Made by a program: the position numbers and the translations under genes. This document shows, piece by piece, positions 1 through 11,555 of a DNA stretch of 64,000 nt. Every line of letters starts with the position of its first letter. Positions within the stretch are counted from its first letter, which is position 1. Under the pieces are notes generated by a model that was given only the letters and a program-made list of their open reading frames with translations, searched no databases and was not told the origin of the DNA. This DNA is from Cannabis sativa (lineage: Eukaryota; Streptophyta; Magnoliopsida; Rosales; Cannabaceae). The stretch covers positions 74,790,969 through 74,854,968 of the forward strand of contig NC_083605.1 in the NCBI RefSeq assembly GCF_029168945.1. The letters run 5' to 3'.

Positions 1-2106
1 ATCATCATTTGTACATGTACCATCAAGCTTCAGCTTGCTCTCACTTACATTAGGGGAACAAGATCTTTTTCGTTTAGACAGTATGGGCTTAATATCCCAA
101 TCTGCCAAATCTATAAGGCCTATATCATGCAAATTTCTATATCCCATTCCATAACCTTCATCAAAATCAGATTTCTTGTCACCTGCATTGAACATGGAGT
201 TAGGAATCTTACTTGTGCACTACATCTGTCTTCATATATTATACATATCTACATATATTCTTGTTCAGTTATATTCTATGGAATGCCTAACAAAACATTT
301 TCTTTGACTTAATGTCAATCCCAACTTAGGCAGTGCTTACTTCATCTAACAATAATAACTCAATTTTTGATACACAACGCATATAAGCCAAATATAATGA
401 AAGAACAATATTTTATGTTATAGAATGATTAATGGCAGCATTGAAACCTGAAGCACATACCATGGATCCTCTCACTAAAAGTTGTTTTTCTGAATATTGT
501 TATACTCTCCCTAATTCTACCTCCTAAAGGAAAACATAAGCTCGTATCATAGAGAAAGAGTAATGAAAACTTCAAAAACGAAGAAATATTAAGAAAATAG
601 TGTGACGTCCTTTGAAAAGTTTGACAACATTAAAGCTTTACCATGCCTGCAAAAGTCATTTGAAAGACACATATCGCAATATTACAGACTAATCCAGGCA
701 AAAAGAATCAGTCTGCTATGCTTCTTGAACATAATAAAGTAATACAAATACCCAATGACTATCACCTAATCAAGGCACACAAAGTAACTCACATAAACAC
801 ATGCATGATAAGTAAAATCGCAAGAAGCAATGCAAACAAAGATCTTACTTGGAAAATCTTGGTTTATTAGACAAGTTGGAGATGAAGGAAAATGATCAGA
901 TCCCGAAACAACAGCAAATCCATCATTTTTGCATGTATCCTTCTCCCCGTTTGCTTTATTAGACTCAGTGGAACCTATGGCCGTTACCTTTGAAACCAGA
1001 GATTCCATTTTCAAAGCAGTTTCTGTTTCAGCTTCTAACAAGATTGCCCTTTTCTCAAATTCCTCAAAAAGTTTCTCCCGAACTTCATTATCATCCTCAG
1101 CTCTATTTTTCCCAGACTCTAAAACCTTGATCTTCTCCTTGAGCTGAGCAATCTCAACCACTTTTTCTCTCTCAATCTTCTTTAAATCCATCCACATTTC
1201 TTCAGTTATTTTAGTTTTCTCCTCAGCTAATTTCATTCCCTCTTCAGCTTTTATAACCTTTTCCTCTGTCTCTCTTACTTTTTCACCAGCTTCTTTTGCT
1301 TTCTCATCAGCCATCTTCAAATCTATCCGCAATCGTTCTAAAATTTCTTCTGTTTTCTTAGAATTCTCCCTAGCCAACTTCGTTTCCACCTCAGCTTTCA
1401 TAACTCTTTCCTCAGCCTCTCTCACTGTTTCACCAGCTGCTCTCGCTTTCTCCTCAGCCAATTTCATTCCCTCTTCAGCTTTTATAACTTTTTCCCGTGT
1501 CTCTCTTACTTTCTCCTCAGCCAATTTCATTCCCTCCTGAGCTTTCATAACTCTATCCTCAGCCTCTCTAACTCTGTCAACAGCTTCTCTTGCTTTCTCC
1601 TCAGCCAATTTTGTTCCCTCTTCGGCTTTTATAACCTTTTCCTCTTTCTCTCTTACTTTTTCACCAAGCTTTCTTGCTTTCTCCTCAGCCAATTTCATTC
1701 CTTCTTCAGCCAATTTCTTTCCCTCTTCAGCTTTTACAACCTTTTCCTCTGTCTCTCTAATTTTGTCACCAGCTTCTCTTGCTTTCATCTCAGCCAATTT
1801 CATTCCCTCTTCAGCCACCTTCACTCTCTCCTCCATGATCTCGTCATTCTCTCTCGAAATTCTATTCTCACTACTCACTATCCTCAGCCTCTTGACCTCA
1901 AGATCAAATTGGATAATCTCAGACTCCAACTCAGTGATTTGTTTCTTCATCTTGTTCTCTTTATTGATCAGAATCTCCTCAACCCGGTCAAAATCAGAGA
2001 TCCTGAATGCCGATCTGAGATTACAAATGAGCTCAGAAATGCTCAGTTCAGCTCTTTCGTCATCACTTTGGTCCATACTAAAACCAGGCGGAGACTCAAC
2101 CTCCAT
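1..2106 (-). CDS. Coiled-coil repeat protein (partial, runs off left edge)
   Basis: I do not recognise the family. Exon 1 is 2106-849 and exon 2 is 182-1. The join uses a GTAAGA donor at 848 and a TGCAG acceptor ending at 183, and it keeps a 480-codon frame open to the window edge. I chose the ATG at 2106, because the frame further upstream offers only GTG. A likely 5'-UTR intron (about 2423-2112) precedes it. After an acidic N-terminus of about 45 residues, the protein is charged coiled coil. It contains 28-residue repeats (four heptads) built on EEGMKLAEEKAREAGEKV, roughly residues 95-310, with some units shortened to 21. Exon 2 encodes a non-coiled, basic stretch (DWDIKPILSKRKR), which could be a nuclear localisation signal. 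The C-terminus is missing. A structural or nuclear scaffold role is inference only. Confidence 0.75.
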
Positions 2107-2111
2107 TATCA

Positions 2112-2500
2112 CTGTCACACCAAAACCCTCAAAAAAAAAATCGTTTTTTGAGTGTTACAACTAAATGAAAAGTCAATGATACATATACAGAACCATGATT
2201 TTTAGATCATTTCCTAAGTATTAAAACATGATTTTTTCAAAAATCAGATCAGATCTTCACAACAAAGTATCAAATAAAAGACAACAACTATGATTGTTTG
2301 AGCATTTCGTAAGTTTAACAACATGAATTTCTCAAAAATCAGAGCAAATATTGAGTACAACATATGTAATGGTTAACCAAATAAATTGAGTATAATTGTT
2401 GTGAAAAAGTTGGTGATTGATACCAGTGGAGTAGGAGAAGGGACCGAAGATGGAGGTGCCGTCGTTCGTACTCGTCGGAGCACCGTAGCCAAGTTAGGGT
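2112..2500 (-). promoter_or_regulatory. Leader with probable 5'-UTR intron of the coiled-coil gene
   Basis: On the minus strand, a GC-richer stretch (about 2500-2424) ends in CTG|GTATCA, which fits a donor at 2423-2422. A pyrimidine-rich tract and ACAG end at 2112, just before the ATG at 2106. This matches a non-coding first exon and an intron of about 310 bp. The transcription start is not resolved. Confidence 0.45.
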
Positions 2501-2524
2501 TATTTTCCTAACAATAAAAAAAAA

Positions 2525-2905
2525 AATTGGTAACTAATCTAATTTTATTTATAATAATCAAAATTTTAAAACCAAATCAAAGTTAATTTTAATATTTTTT
2601 TAAACAGTTTTTTTCAATTAATATTTTAGATTCCGACCAGACCCGTACATACATCCCCACGACCCTGGTGCTGAACCTAGACTCTGACCTAAATGTGAAT
2701 CCGACTCCGAACCTAGACCTGACTTAAATAAAAATAAAAATAAACTTTACAGAACACATTTTTATTCTCTGTTTTTAAAATTGAAAAATAAAAATGGTTA
2801 CATAATGCATTTTTATTTTTTAAAAACGAAATTTTTAAAAACAAAAATTTTACTTTTATTTTTTGATTAAAAAATTAGAAAACAAACCTGTTACCAAATG
2901 AGAAA
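2525..2905 (-). mobile_element. Degenerate MITE, copy 1
   Basis: The reverse complement of this stretch aligns along most of its length with the element at 4033-4521. It shares the order T-rich terminal block, a middle block of GGTCTAGGTTCGAGG-like sequence, then a closing block. Its ends (TTTGGTAAC and GTTACCAA) are eroded forms of the same termini. It encodes nothing. Confidence 0.7.
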
Positions 2906-4032
2906 TGCTAAAAAAAAAAAAAAAAAAGCCTCTCCTATGTGTCATTGAGTTGAAAAGGAAAATGAATTTTGGTTTGCCAATGAAGTTGATAATATTCTGT
3001 TTGTATAGTGTACATTTTTACCAACAAATTTTAGAATATTTTAGTTATTGATGGCTTTTAAGATATCTTTTATGTTTGGCATTGGGATTTTCTATCTAGA
3101 ACAATTGGAAATGATAGAAATAGTTTTATCTTATTAAACTTGGATTTCATAGGTTCTTATTTGAGCATGTGCTTTTAGTTTTGGATTTCATAGATTTTAT
3201 AGTGTACTCGGATGAAACGAATGTTTCCGGGACTATGAATTGAAGCATACGCCGAAGGGTCTTCCCAGATAGAAAAAGTAACCGTCGGAATCGACTATTT
3301 GAGAGGTTCTCTTTAAGGAGGAAATAACTAACCATTCAGAACTCTTTTTCAAAAAAAAAAACTAACTTTCCTTAAGACTCTCGATGGACACAAAGGCCTT
3401 CCAAAAAAGTTCTTTTGGGAGATGACTAATTACTTTCTTAGATGACAAAATACCAAAAATAATAATTATAATTATTTTTAAAATAAGTTACAAGATTATT
3501 TTTAAAATTTTACCTCTTTAGAGAGAATTCCTTCATTTACCACTTAACCAAAAACTAAATAATATTAAGCTAACTCTAAAATTTTGTTTTATCTACTTGA
3601 ATAAAGGTCATAGGTAGGTGTGTTTAAGTATTATTGGCCTAATTCACAAAATTATACAAACAATAACATACATGTGATGTGTGCATAAAAACTTGGAACT
3701 TGAGTTTATGTCTAGATACAAATTTAGTTAGCCTTAACAAGTTTAAATCTACATAATAATATTGTATGAAGTTGTTCAAAAGAAAGATAACTCTTTCATT
3801 AAATTTTTAAAGTCATTTTATATGTAGAAAAAGTTTCTCAATAGAATAATCCTCCAATTATTCCACTTCTTGTCTTACTCTTGCATTTAAAATTTAAAAG
3901 AGCATCTAATTATCTCATCTCATTCCTAATAGAATTAACGTTTCGAAAGCTCTTTGGACCATTAATCTATTATTATTGGTTTGTATATATGATATATAGA
4001 TTGGATTTTTGTCCCAACTACGTAATTATATA
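2906..4032. other. AT-rich spacer between two opposed MITE copies
   Basis: No gene supported. A 62-codon open frame on the minus strand near 3147-3335 has no recognisable domain. Confidence 0.5.
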
Positions 4033-4521
4033 GGTGTCGTTTGGTAACACTTTTATTTTCTAATTTTTTAATCACAAAATAAAAGTAAAATTTTTGTTTT
4101 TAAAAATTTTACTTTTCAAAAACAAAAATGCGTTCTGTAACTACTTTTATTTTTCAATTTTAAAAACAAAAACTAAAAGTGTGTTCTGTAAAGTTCATTT
4201 TCATTTTCATTTTTTGATTTTATTTACGTCGGGTCTAGGTTCGAGGTTGGATTTGGGTTCAAGTCAGAGGTCGGGTTCAGCGTTAGAGTCGTGGGGGGAT
4301 TTGGGTCCGGGTCAGATCGAAGTCCAAGATATTGATTAAGAAAAAAAATTGTTTAAAAAATATTGAAAGTGATTTTTTTTTTTTTGTTTTTAAAATTTTG
4401 ATTCTCAATTAAAAAAATTGAAAAGTAAAAACAGTTTTATAGAACATGTTTTTGAAAAATATTTTTACTTTTTCAATTTTAAAAACAGAAAATTGATTAA
4501 AAAGTGTTACCAAACGACACC
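4033..4521 (+). mobile_element. MITE with about 22-bp terminal inverted repeats, copy 2
   Basis: The 489-bp element begins GGTGTCGTTTGGTAACAC and ends with its reverse complement; about 22 terminal bases match exactly. The flanks ATATA and ATATA fit a short target-site duplication, though low complexity makes its length uncertain. It has no coding capacity. Copy 1 lies 1.1 kb away in the opposite orientation. Confidence 0.85.
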
Positions 4522-4597
4522 ATATATTTTAAATAATAATAAAATAAACTAAAAATTTATCAGTAATGCTAAAACACACATTCAAATTAATAAGTAG

Positions 4598-4935
4598 AGA
4601 ATTTTTAAGAGTACTTAAGCTATATTTATGGAACTTCCATAAATACCTAATTGTTAAGTGTTAAGTCAATATCACGTGACAGTTCCTGAATAGTCAAAGT
4701 CATTAAATTTTTATTTTTTATTTAAAAATTAATTTAAAAAAAGTAATTTACAACATAAATAATTAAGTTTAATAATCGATTGTAAATAAATATATAAGAT
4801 TAATTTTTTACGGTAACAATACTTAAGTTATAATTTTAGAACTTCTATAGGTACCTAACCGTTAATTATCATGTAAATTGTCACGTGACAATCCTTGATT
4901 GGTCCAAAGTAATAATTAAATTTAGGTATATATGC
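4598..4935. repeat. Two direct half-copies of a palindromic repeat family
   Basis: Positions about 4605-4690 and 4795-4930 share ACTTAAGYTAT, a TAGGTACCTAA-like block, and TCACGTGACA followed by a GGTCCAAAGT-like block. Fuller members occur at 49852-50180 and 56690-56998. Probably an old MITE family. Confidence 0.55.
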
Positions 4936-5025
4936 CGTAAATTACTATTTTGAAATACTACTTTTTATGTTTTATTTATAATTTTACGACTTTAATTTTT
5001 TATTTATAAGTTAAGATTTCTTAAT

Positions 5026-6067
5026 TCGGAGTGGGCGGCCTGTTCTAATAACTCCAAATTAAAAGCATGGTGGAAGTTCATTTGGGGATCAAGATTAACT
5101 CCGAAAATGAAAAATTTCATTTGGAAAGTGTTTAGCCATTGGATCCCAACTAAGATGGAATTGAGAAAGAGAGGAATGCCCTTATTAGCCAACTGTGGCA
5201 GGTGCTTGCAACAAGAGGAGGATATACCTCATGCATTATGGGGCTGTCCTAAGATTCAAAAAATATGGAAGCAACTGGGTTATTCCAAGTTTACAGATCT
5301 CATTGGCCTTAATGCCTCGGCCTTCCTTTGGTGGCAATGGGAACATCTCTCAAAGGAGGAGTTCATCCGTTTTGTGGGTTATACTTGGTTGATTTGGCAA
5401 CGACGCAACCAGTTCATTTTTCAACACAGGGACCCGGGCATTAACTTCTGGATTCCTTGGGCGATAGAGACCATAGAACATCAAGTGGGACAGCAAAAAA
5501 CCAGTCCAGGCCCTCCTCCTTCAAAGCCTATTCTTCTCTGGCAGTCCCCTCCCAAGGATTTTTTCATAATCAATACGGATGCTTCACTGGTTCACGTGCA
5601 GGAAGGCTGTGGAATAAGTGCGATAATTCGTAACGAAGCTGGCGGATTAATTGTTGCTGAAATTGTATACACACCTGGTTGTATGGCTGTCAACTTAGTC
5701 GAAGATGCTGCTATTCTTTTGCGACTTAAGCTAGCCATTAAATGGTCCATCTCAAACGTGTGGGTAGCCTCGGACAGCAAAACAATGATATCTGCTATTA
5801 CTAATGGTGCTTCTTCTCCAACCGATTGGGGGCATTTGGTGCAAACAATCATTCAATTGAAGACCCATTTTCAGTCGATTCATTTTTTATTTTTTTACCA
5901 AAAATTGTAATAAAATTGCTAATAGTTTAGCTAAGTGGAGTCGTATGACTCAAAAGTTCGAAGTATGGACTGATAGTTTACCTTCTTGTGCTGCTGCTTT
6001 TTTAATAGCAGATGTGCCTAGTGTTGCTTAGTAATAAAATTTCTATTTCAAAAAAAAAAAAAAAAAA
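5026..6067 (+). pseudogene. 5'-truncated L1-type LINE: zf-RVT plus RNase H end, with poly(A)
   Basis: The open frame runs from 5026 (first ATG at 5107) to 5910. It encodes the 3' part of a plant LINE ORF2. The zinc-binding zf-RVT region reads CGRCLQQEEDIPHALWGC. An RVT_3 RNase H domain follows, with NTDAS, an EDAA acidic position and ASDS. The frame then shifts near 5885-5905: the last conserved block (CNKIANSLAKW) and the natural stop lie in another frame at about 5900-6031. A poly(A) tract of about 18 bases ends at 6067. The reverse transcriptase and endonuclease are absent, so this is a dead, 5'-truncated retrocopy. No clear target-site duplication was found. Confidence 0.88.
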
Positions 6068-6177
6068 CTACAAAATAATTAAAACATAATTTATTATTTT
6101 TATCGAAAATATATTTTTGTAAATAAAAAAATTTAAAATTTGAAAATAAAATTCTTCGTGTTAATATATTTTTATAA

Positions 6178-6567
6178 TATTAATATGGGTAAATACCATT
6201 TTGGACCTTCTGTTTTACAAAAGTTACCAATTGGACCCTGTGTTTTGTTAAATGACAAAATGGACCATGTATTTTCTAAAATAGTACAAATAGGACCCTG
6301 AATTGATTTTTTGTCAAAATAAAGTTTAATTATAATCCGATCTAAAAGTGCTATGACAAAACTGTTTACATTTTTTGTATCTGTTCGTATTAAGCATTGT
6401 CTTCAAGTTGGTTGCATTAAAAAAAAGTTATCAAAAATTAAGCTCATGGTCCTATTTTTACTATTTTAGAAAATACATGATCCATTTTGTCATTTAACAA
6501 AACACAGGGTCCAATCTGTAACTTTTGCAAAACACAGGGTCCAAAATAGTATTTACCCTATTAATAT
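6178..6567 (+). mobile_element. 372-bp Mutator-like MITE with 9-bp target duplication (copy 1)
   Basis: The element is 6187-6558, flanked on both sides by TATTAATAT. Its termini are GGGTAAATACCATTTTGGAC and the inverted counterpart GTCCAAAATAGTATTTACCC. The inverted arms extend more than 100 bp inwards around a short unique centre. A 9-bp duplication and long terminal inverted repeats are typical of Mutator-like elements. It has no ORF. Confidence 0.9.
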
Positions 6568-7190
6568 TTTTTTCAATAATTATATTGTTAAAATTAATTA
6601 CACTAATATACTATAACTTTAAACAATCATCAACTATTCAAAATCTAATATTCCATCATATTATATAATTCATTTTTCTCCTTTTTCCCATTTAGTATGA
6701 GGTTTTGGACTAATTTACATGCATGATATGATCACCAATATATATTCATTTAAAAAAAAAATAGTATTTTATTGTATCAATAATAAAGAAAAATAAAAGG
6801 GGTGATGGAGGCATCCACATCACATGATAACGTGGAATTTGCATGTGACACATAAATAGGCAAATAATAAAATATAATAGAAACTCATTAATATATTTTC
6901 AATTTTTTTTTTGAAAGAATATATATTAATAATTATTTATATTAAGACTTTCAATTTAATATAGCTACTTTCCCTGTCTTTTTCTTTGCCCACTAATATG
7001 ATTTTCCATTTGCAACACTACCCTCATGAATCCCTTAGTCGACATATAAATATTTGTATTATAAATAAATAACTAAATTATATGGTATATTTTTTAAAAA
7101 AGAAATATTTATTCAAAGAAATTAAAAGAATCACACAAAATTAAAGTCTCACATATCTCAAAAGAAATGACAAAACTCATGGATAAATAC
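6568..7190. other. AT-rich intergenic DNA, nothing recognised
   Basis: Mostly A/T runs. No gene, RNA or clear element could be supported. Confidence 0.5.
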
Positions 7191-7197
7191 ATAAAGA

Positions 7198-7560
7198 TTC
7201 TTCCATAAATATATAAATATAATAAAATATTTACAAAAATACACTTGTACGGAATTTTAAATATTTTTTTTTATAATTTTTATGATTTTATTTATAAAAA
7301 ATATGGTCTTTTAATGTATTGTTATGTTATACTCTTATTAATTTGTTATTGATTTTTTTATTATTTGTATGTTATTTTTTGTTGTTATTTTAATATTATT
7401 TTTTTATTACTTTATTTTTTGTTTTTGTGTTGTTTTTATAGAACACCATAAAAATTTTAAAAAAAAATTTGAACATAAAAATATAAAAACTTTACAAAAA
7501 ATAGTAGTTTATGTAATAATTCCTAAAATATTAAAGGCAATTAGGTACATATACAAAAAA
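7198..7560 (+). repeat. Dispersed AT-rich repeat, family R1 copy 1
   Basis: Shares a recognisable order of blocks (TTTACAAAAATAC, ACGGAATTTTAAATA, TTATGATTTTATTTA, repeated ATGTTATTTT, TTTATGTAATAATTCC) with the reverse complement of 57000-57320, and in part with 58003-58260. A related but more diverged stretch is at 12555-12845. Ends with a poly(A)-like run near 7555-7582. Confidence 0.6.
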
Positions 7561-8017
7561 AAAAAAAAAAAAAAAAAAAAAACAAACAAACACACAAAAA
7601 TACATAGAGTTTTAAGAAATTTACACAAAACACTTAAAAATAGATTTTTTTTAATATTTTTTTTATTTACATATTTACATTTCTTTATTGTTTCAATATT
7701 GTTAATGTTATATTATATTTTCGCAACGTGTAAATAACCGTCTATAAAGAAAAATTATAAAAAATGTAAAAGAAAAAACTCAAAATTTTGTAAAAACGTA
7801 AATTTTTTATTGTTTTTAAATATTTTTGAAATAATCCAAAGATTTTTGTTAGATCAAAACAACGATAATTAAAGAAATTTAATTTCAATCTTTGATGCCC
7901 TTAATCTAAATGAGCACTACTCCTAATAATAGAGTATACATGATAGATTGATCAAAAGAAAGTATGAACAAAAATATTTGTTATTCTAAATTTTTATTTT
8001 ATTTAATTTTTTTTTTT

Positions 8018-8320
8018 AATAATTCATACAATTTTATTAATAGCAAGCTAAAACAATAGCCTACAACTTAATTGAGACATCTTGTCCATTAGAAACACAA
8101 CTTAGATTAATATCAAAAAAAACGAGCTAAATAATTGACCATTTGATTTCTAGATCGTTTGATAAAAAATTAAAATAAAATCATGAAAAAAAGTGTAGTG
8201 TATTACAATATTAAGTTTAAAAATACTTATATTCAATTTCCTTCACGGTTTAAAAAACACAACAGTATAAATTCTTTTAGTGCAAAATATGTAATTGTAC
8301 TACTAATAACCTTTGATTTG
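8018..8320. repeat. Dispersed repeat, family R2 copy 1
   Basis: Similar in order and sequence to 54375-54660: ATTTTATTAA followed by AAAACAATAGCCTACAACTT, then a TAATTGTACTACTAATAAC block. Class unknown; possibly a transposon end. Confidence 0.5.
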
Positions 8321-8842
8321 ATGACTAGCAATCAAAAAATAAAGAAAGATATATCAAATAGGTTCTATATATTTAAATCCTATTAGATAGGATATTAGCA
8401 CTACAATATAGAAAATATCATGTTAACTATTTAGTGTAAAAAGACAATTAGAGGAAGGATTAGTGGTTGTGGTTGTATTGTTAAATATTCATATGAATAA
8501 CCTTCTTTGTCTTGATAAGAAAGAAATCAATTTATTAATTATGATTGAGATCACAAAGTAGTGTGTTTGGTGGCAAAATACATTTACATATATATAATAT
8601 GGCTTAGTGTTATTAATTTATTATATATATAAGAATAAGAATTATAATGTTCAAACAAGGATTTAATTTTTTTTCCCCCTATTTCTACATCAAAAGAATA
8701 ATTAATTATTATTATAAGAATTCAAATTAATTAATTAGTTCAAGGTCTCAATGTTCACTTGAATGTCGAGAACGACCCTTTTATAAAAATAAAACAAAAT
8801 TTCTTTAAAAAATAAAAAATAAAAAAGTTGAAAACGACCTCA

Positions 8843-8843
<1 letters not shown>

Positions 8844-8914
<71 letters not shown>
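8844..8914. repeat. (ATT)n microsatellite
   Basis: About 23 uninterrupted ATT units. Confidence 0.97.
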
Positions 8915-8916
<2 letters not shown>

Positions 8917-9221
8917 CTTAAATTCTAGGACAGCATGTATTGAACTCTTTTTCTTATATTTTTTAATATCAGATTTGAAAATAATTGAACATTCATCTTA
9001 GAGATTAAGAAACAAATAAAAATGTTTTTTTTTTTTAAAAAAAAAAATAATAATGTTATTAATTAATCATGATATTTCTCAATTTATATATAATAACTCT
9101 TTAATAGTTCAAATAGATTTGTCATGGTTTTATTAATTTATTTGAATCTAAAAAATACTAGGACTACGATTATACAGATTTTTTTTTTTTTTTTGATACA
9201 ATCTAATGTCATTATCACATT

Positions 9222-9223
9222 AA

Positions 9224-9310
<87 letters not shown>
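9222..9310. repeat. (ATT)n microsatellite, longer
   Basis: About 29 uninterrupted ATT units, 310 bp from the first tract. The apparent poly-Leu and poly-Asn frames across it are artefacts of the repeat. Confidence 0.97.
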
Positions 9311-10786
9311 CACTTGTAGTATTGTTCCTTATTTTGAATTTCTCAAGCTTCAAATCAAATTCAAATTATATATTTAAACAGATCATATAAGTGAATGCTA
9401 TTTTGCTTTCCATTTTTTTGGACAAAAGTTGGAAAGGGTAGTTAATTAATTAGTTATTAAAGCAATTAATTTCTTCGTTATAAAAATGAAAAAAAAAAAG
9501 TATAATTAGTAATTTTGTCCCAAAATTTTTGATACCATTTCCTGTCCTTAGAATCTACAACAGTACGACTTATTAAAAATTCTATTTGAACTTTTATATT
9601 TACAAAGATTTAGTTATTTTATTAGGTTTCGTCGAGTATTTTGTTTAAATAATGATGTGCCTTTGTAAATTAATAATTTTGTCCCATAAACTTTGACAAC
9701 TATAAATTGTACCACATTCAAATAAAAAATTAGAAAGATTCAACATTTTGTTTAATAAATCTTAAGAAATTAATTTAGATCGATCTTAAAAAAAAAACGA
9801 AAAAAACATTTTGAATGATTAAAAAAATTAAAATTTAAAACTAATTAAGTGATTTAAAAAATTAATTACTTTTTATTAAAAAAAAAATCTGTTTAGATAT
9901 AAAAAATATATTAAAAATTTAATTTTTGTAAAAGCTCACAATAAGAAATAATATTTTTTATAATACCAAAAAAGTATTATAAAAATCTTTCCATAATATC
10001 AAAAAATCAGTTTATGTGGTTAAGTGTCACTAATCATAGAGATTAGGTAGTTTTGCTGTCAATATCTCTTACTGTATTAGCTTTGAAGTTTTACTTTCAT
10101 GTATACACATGTGTACACAGTGGTTATCTATTTGGTATTTAACAATGATATTTAACTGATGCTTCAAATTTACAAAATAAATAAATAAATAAATAAACTT
10201 AAGGAGATTTTGCCAAAAAGAAAAAAAATAAAAATATTAAGTGTATAAAAAATAAAATATAAGGGGTTAAGTGTATAAAAACTAAAATATAAAAGAGTTT
10301 TACCGCAATTACTCTAATGAAAAACTAAATTTATAAAAATTTAATTTTGTTTAAACAACCACATTATTATTTTGTTTGTTACCTATGACAAAATTTGACA
10401 GAAATATTAATTTATAACACTGTAAATAGTTTGTGGAGATTATTTTCAATAAGCTAAAAAATTCATAAAGCACAATAATACATAATTTATAGTTTAAGAG
10501 ACAAAAATAGTAAATAATCTAAAATAAATATTAATTAAAAATAAAAGGAGAATTACTCTATATACTATTTTCTTAACTTTTTATTCAAATTTACGGTTTG
10601 GGTTTCTAAAGTGGTTGCAGCGCTAGTTGCAATAGGGGTTTCTATACGATTTTTTGTTGCAATTTAAGTTGCAGCATTAGTTGCAATAAGAGTTTCTATG
10701 TATAATTTCGTAAAAATGTAAAAAAAATTGTTTTGAAGTGTAAAAATGAAAAAGACCCACCAAAATAAAATGTAACAAGTTGAATG
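9311..10786. other. AT-rich intergenic DNA
   Basis: No gene seen. A short block AATTTTGTCCCA recurs at about 9512 and 9675, suggesting a decayed palindromic element. The rest is low-complexity A/T. Confidence 0.45.
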
Positions 10787-11176
10787 TTATTATTAGGGTA
10801 AATACCATTTTGGACCCTGTGTTTTGCAAAGGTTACCGATTGGACCCTGTGTTTTATTAAATGATAAAATAGACCCTGTATTTTTTAAAATAGTATAAAT
10901 AGGACCCTGAGCTTAATTTTTGATAGCTTTTTTTTTTTTAATATAATCAACTTGAAAATAATTTCTAATACAAACAGATACAGAAAATATAAACAATTTA
11001 GTCATAACACTTTTAGATCAGATTATAATTAAATTTTATTTTGACAAAAAATTAATTTAGGGTCCTATTTGTACAATTTTAGAAAATACATGGTATATTT
11101 TGTCATTTAACAAAATAGAGGGTCCAATTAATAACTTTTGCAAACAGATCCAAAATGGTATTTACGCTTATTATTA
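10787..11176 (-). mobile_element. 372-bp Mutator-like MITE with 9-bp target duplication (copy 2)
   Basis: The element is 10796-11167, flanked by TTATTATTA on both sides. It has the same termini (GGGTAAATACCATTTTGGAC and GATCCAAAATGGTATTTACG) and exactly the same length as the copy at 6187-6558. The asymmetric centre is inverted relative to that copy. It is non-coding. Confidence 0.9.
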
Positions 11177-11228
11177 TTATAAGGAGTTCCATATAAGAAC
11201 AAGAAAAGAAAAAAAAGGCGGGAATATC

Positions 11229-11236
11229 CCACGTGG
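11229..11236. promoter_or_regulatory. Palindromic G-box CCACGTGG
   Basis: CCACGTGG followed by CGTC lies about 300 bp upstream of the putative leader exon of the CIP1-like gene and just right of a MITE. G-boxes bind bZIP and bHLH factors such as HY5 and PIFs. Function here is inferred from position only. Confidence 0.5.
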
Positions 11237-11479
11237 CGTCAGAGATGAGAGGCTCCAATAATTGTCCTCGGAATTTATAACTATTATTTTATTTTTTATT
11301 TTTATTTTTAATTTTTTTTTTCTAAAAAAATTGGGGCCTGAATTTAACATCACGAGAAATTGATATTTTTGTAATTTGATTAAAATCCAAGGACATTTTT
11401 ATCTAAATAAGCTCCAAGATTTAGATTCACCTGGGAAAGACAAAAACCAATCTCACCAAAATAAATTATTAAAAAGAGA

Positions 11480-11555
11480 AAAAAAGAAAATGCTGTAATT
11501 TTCTTCTCAATAATAAAAAAAAAAATGGGGAAATTCTTCTTCAATTAATTCACAG
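11480..11555 (+). promoter_or_regulatory. Putative non-coding leader exon of the CIP1-like gene, with uORF
   Basis: A splice donor CACAG|GTAAAT falls at 11555/11556, and the next plausible acceptor is TTTTTCAG at 13762, making a leader intron of 2.2 kb. An upstream ORF of seven codons (ATG at 11525, TAA at 11546-11548) lies in this exon. The 5' end is a guess. Confidence 0.4.

Noticed and set aside
127..312. 61-codon open frame on the plus strand
   Set aside because: Overlaps exon 2 of the minus-strand coiled-coil gene at its left end and has no domain or splice context.
3147..3335. 62-codon minus-strand frame with basic composition
   Set aside because: No recognisable domain, and no promoter or homologous block.
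4094..4339. 81-codon frame
   Set aside because: Lies wholly within the MITE at 4033-4521.
7369..7737. 122-codon frame rich in Phe, Ile and Lys
   Set aside because: Translation of an AT-rich dispersed repeat including a poly(A) run.
9124..9390. Poly-Leu and poly-Asn frames
   Set aside because: Produced by the ATT microsatellite.
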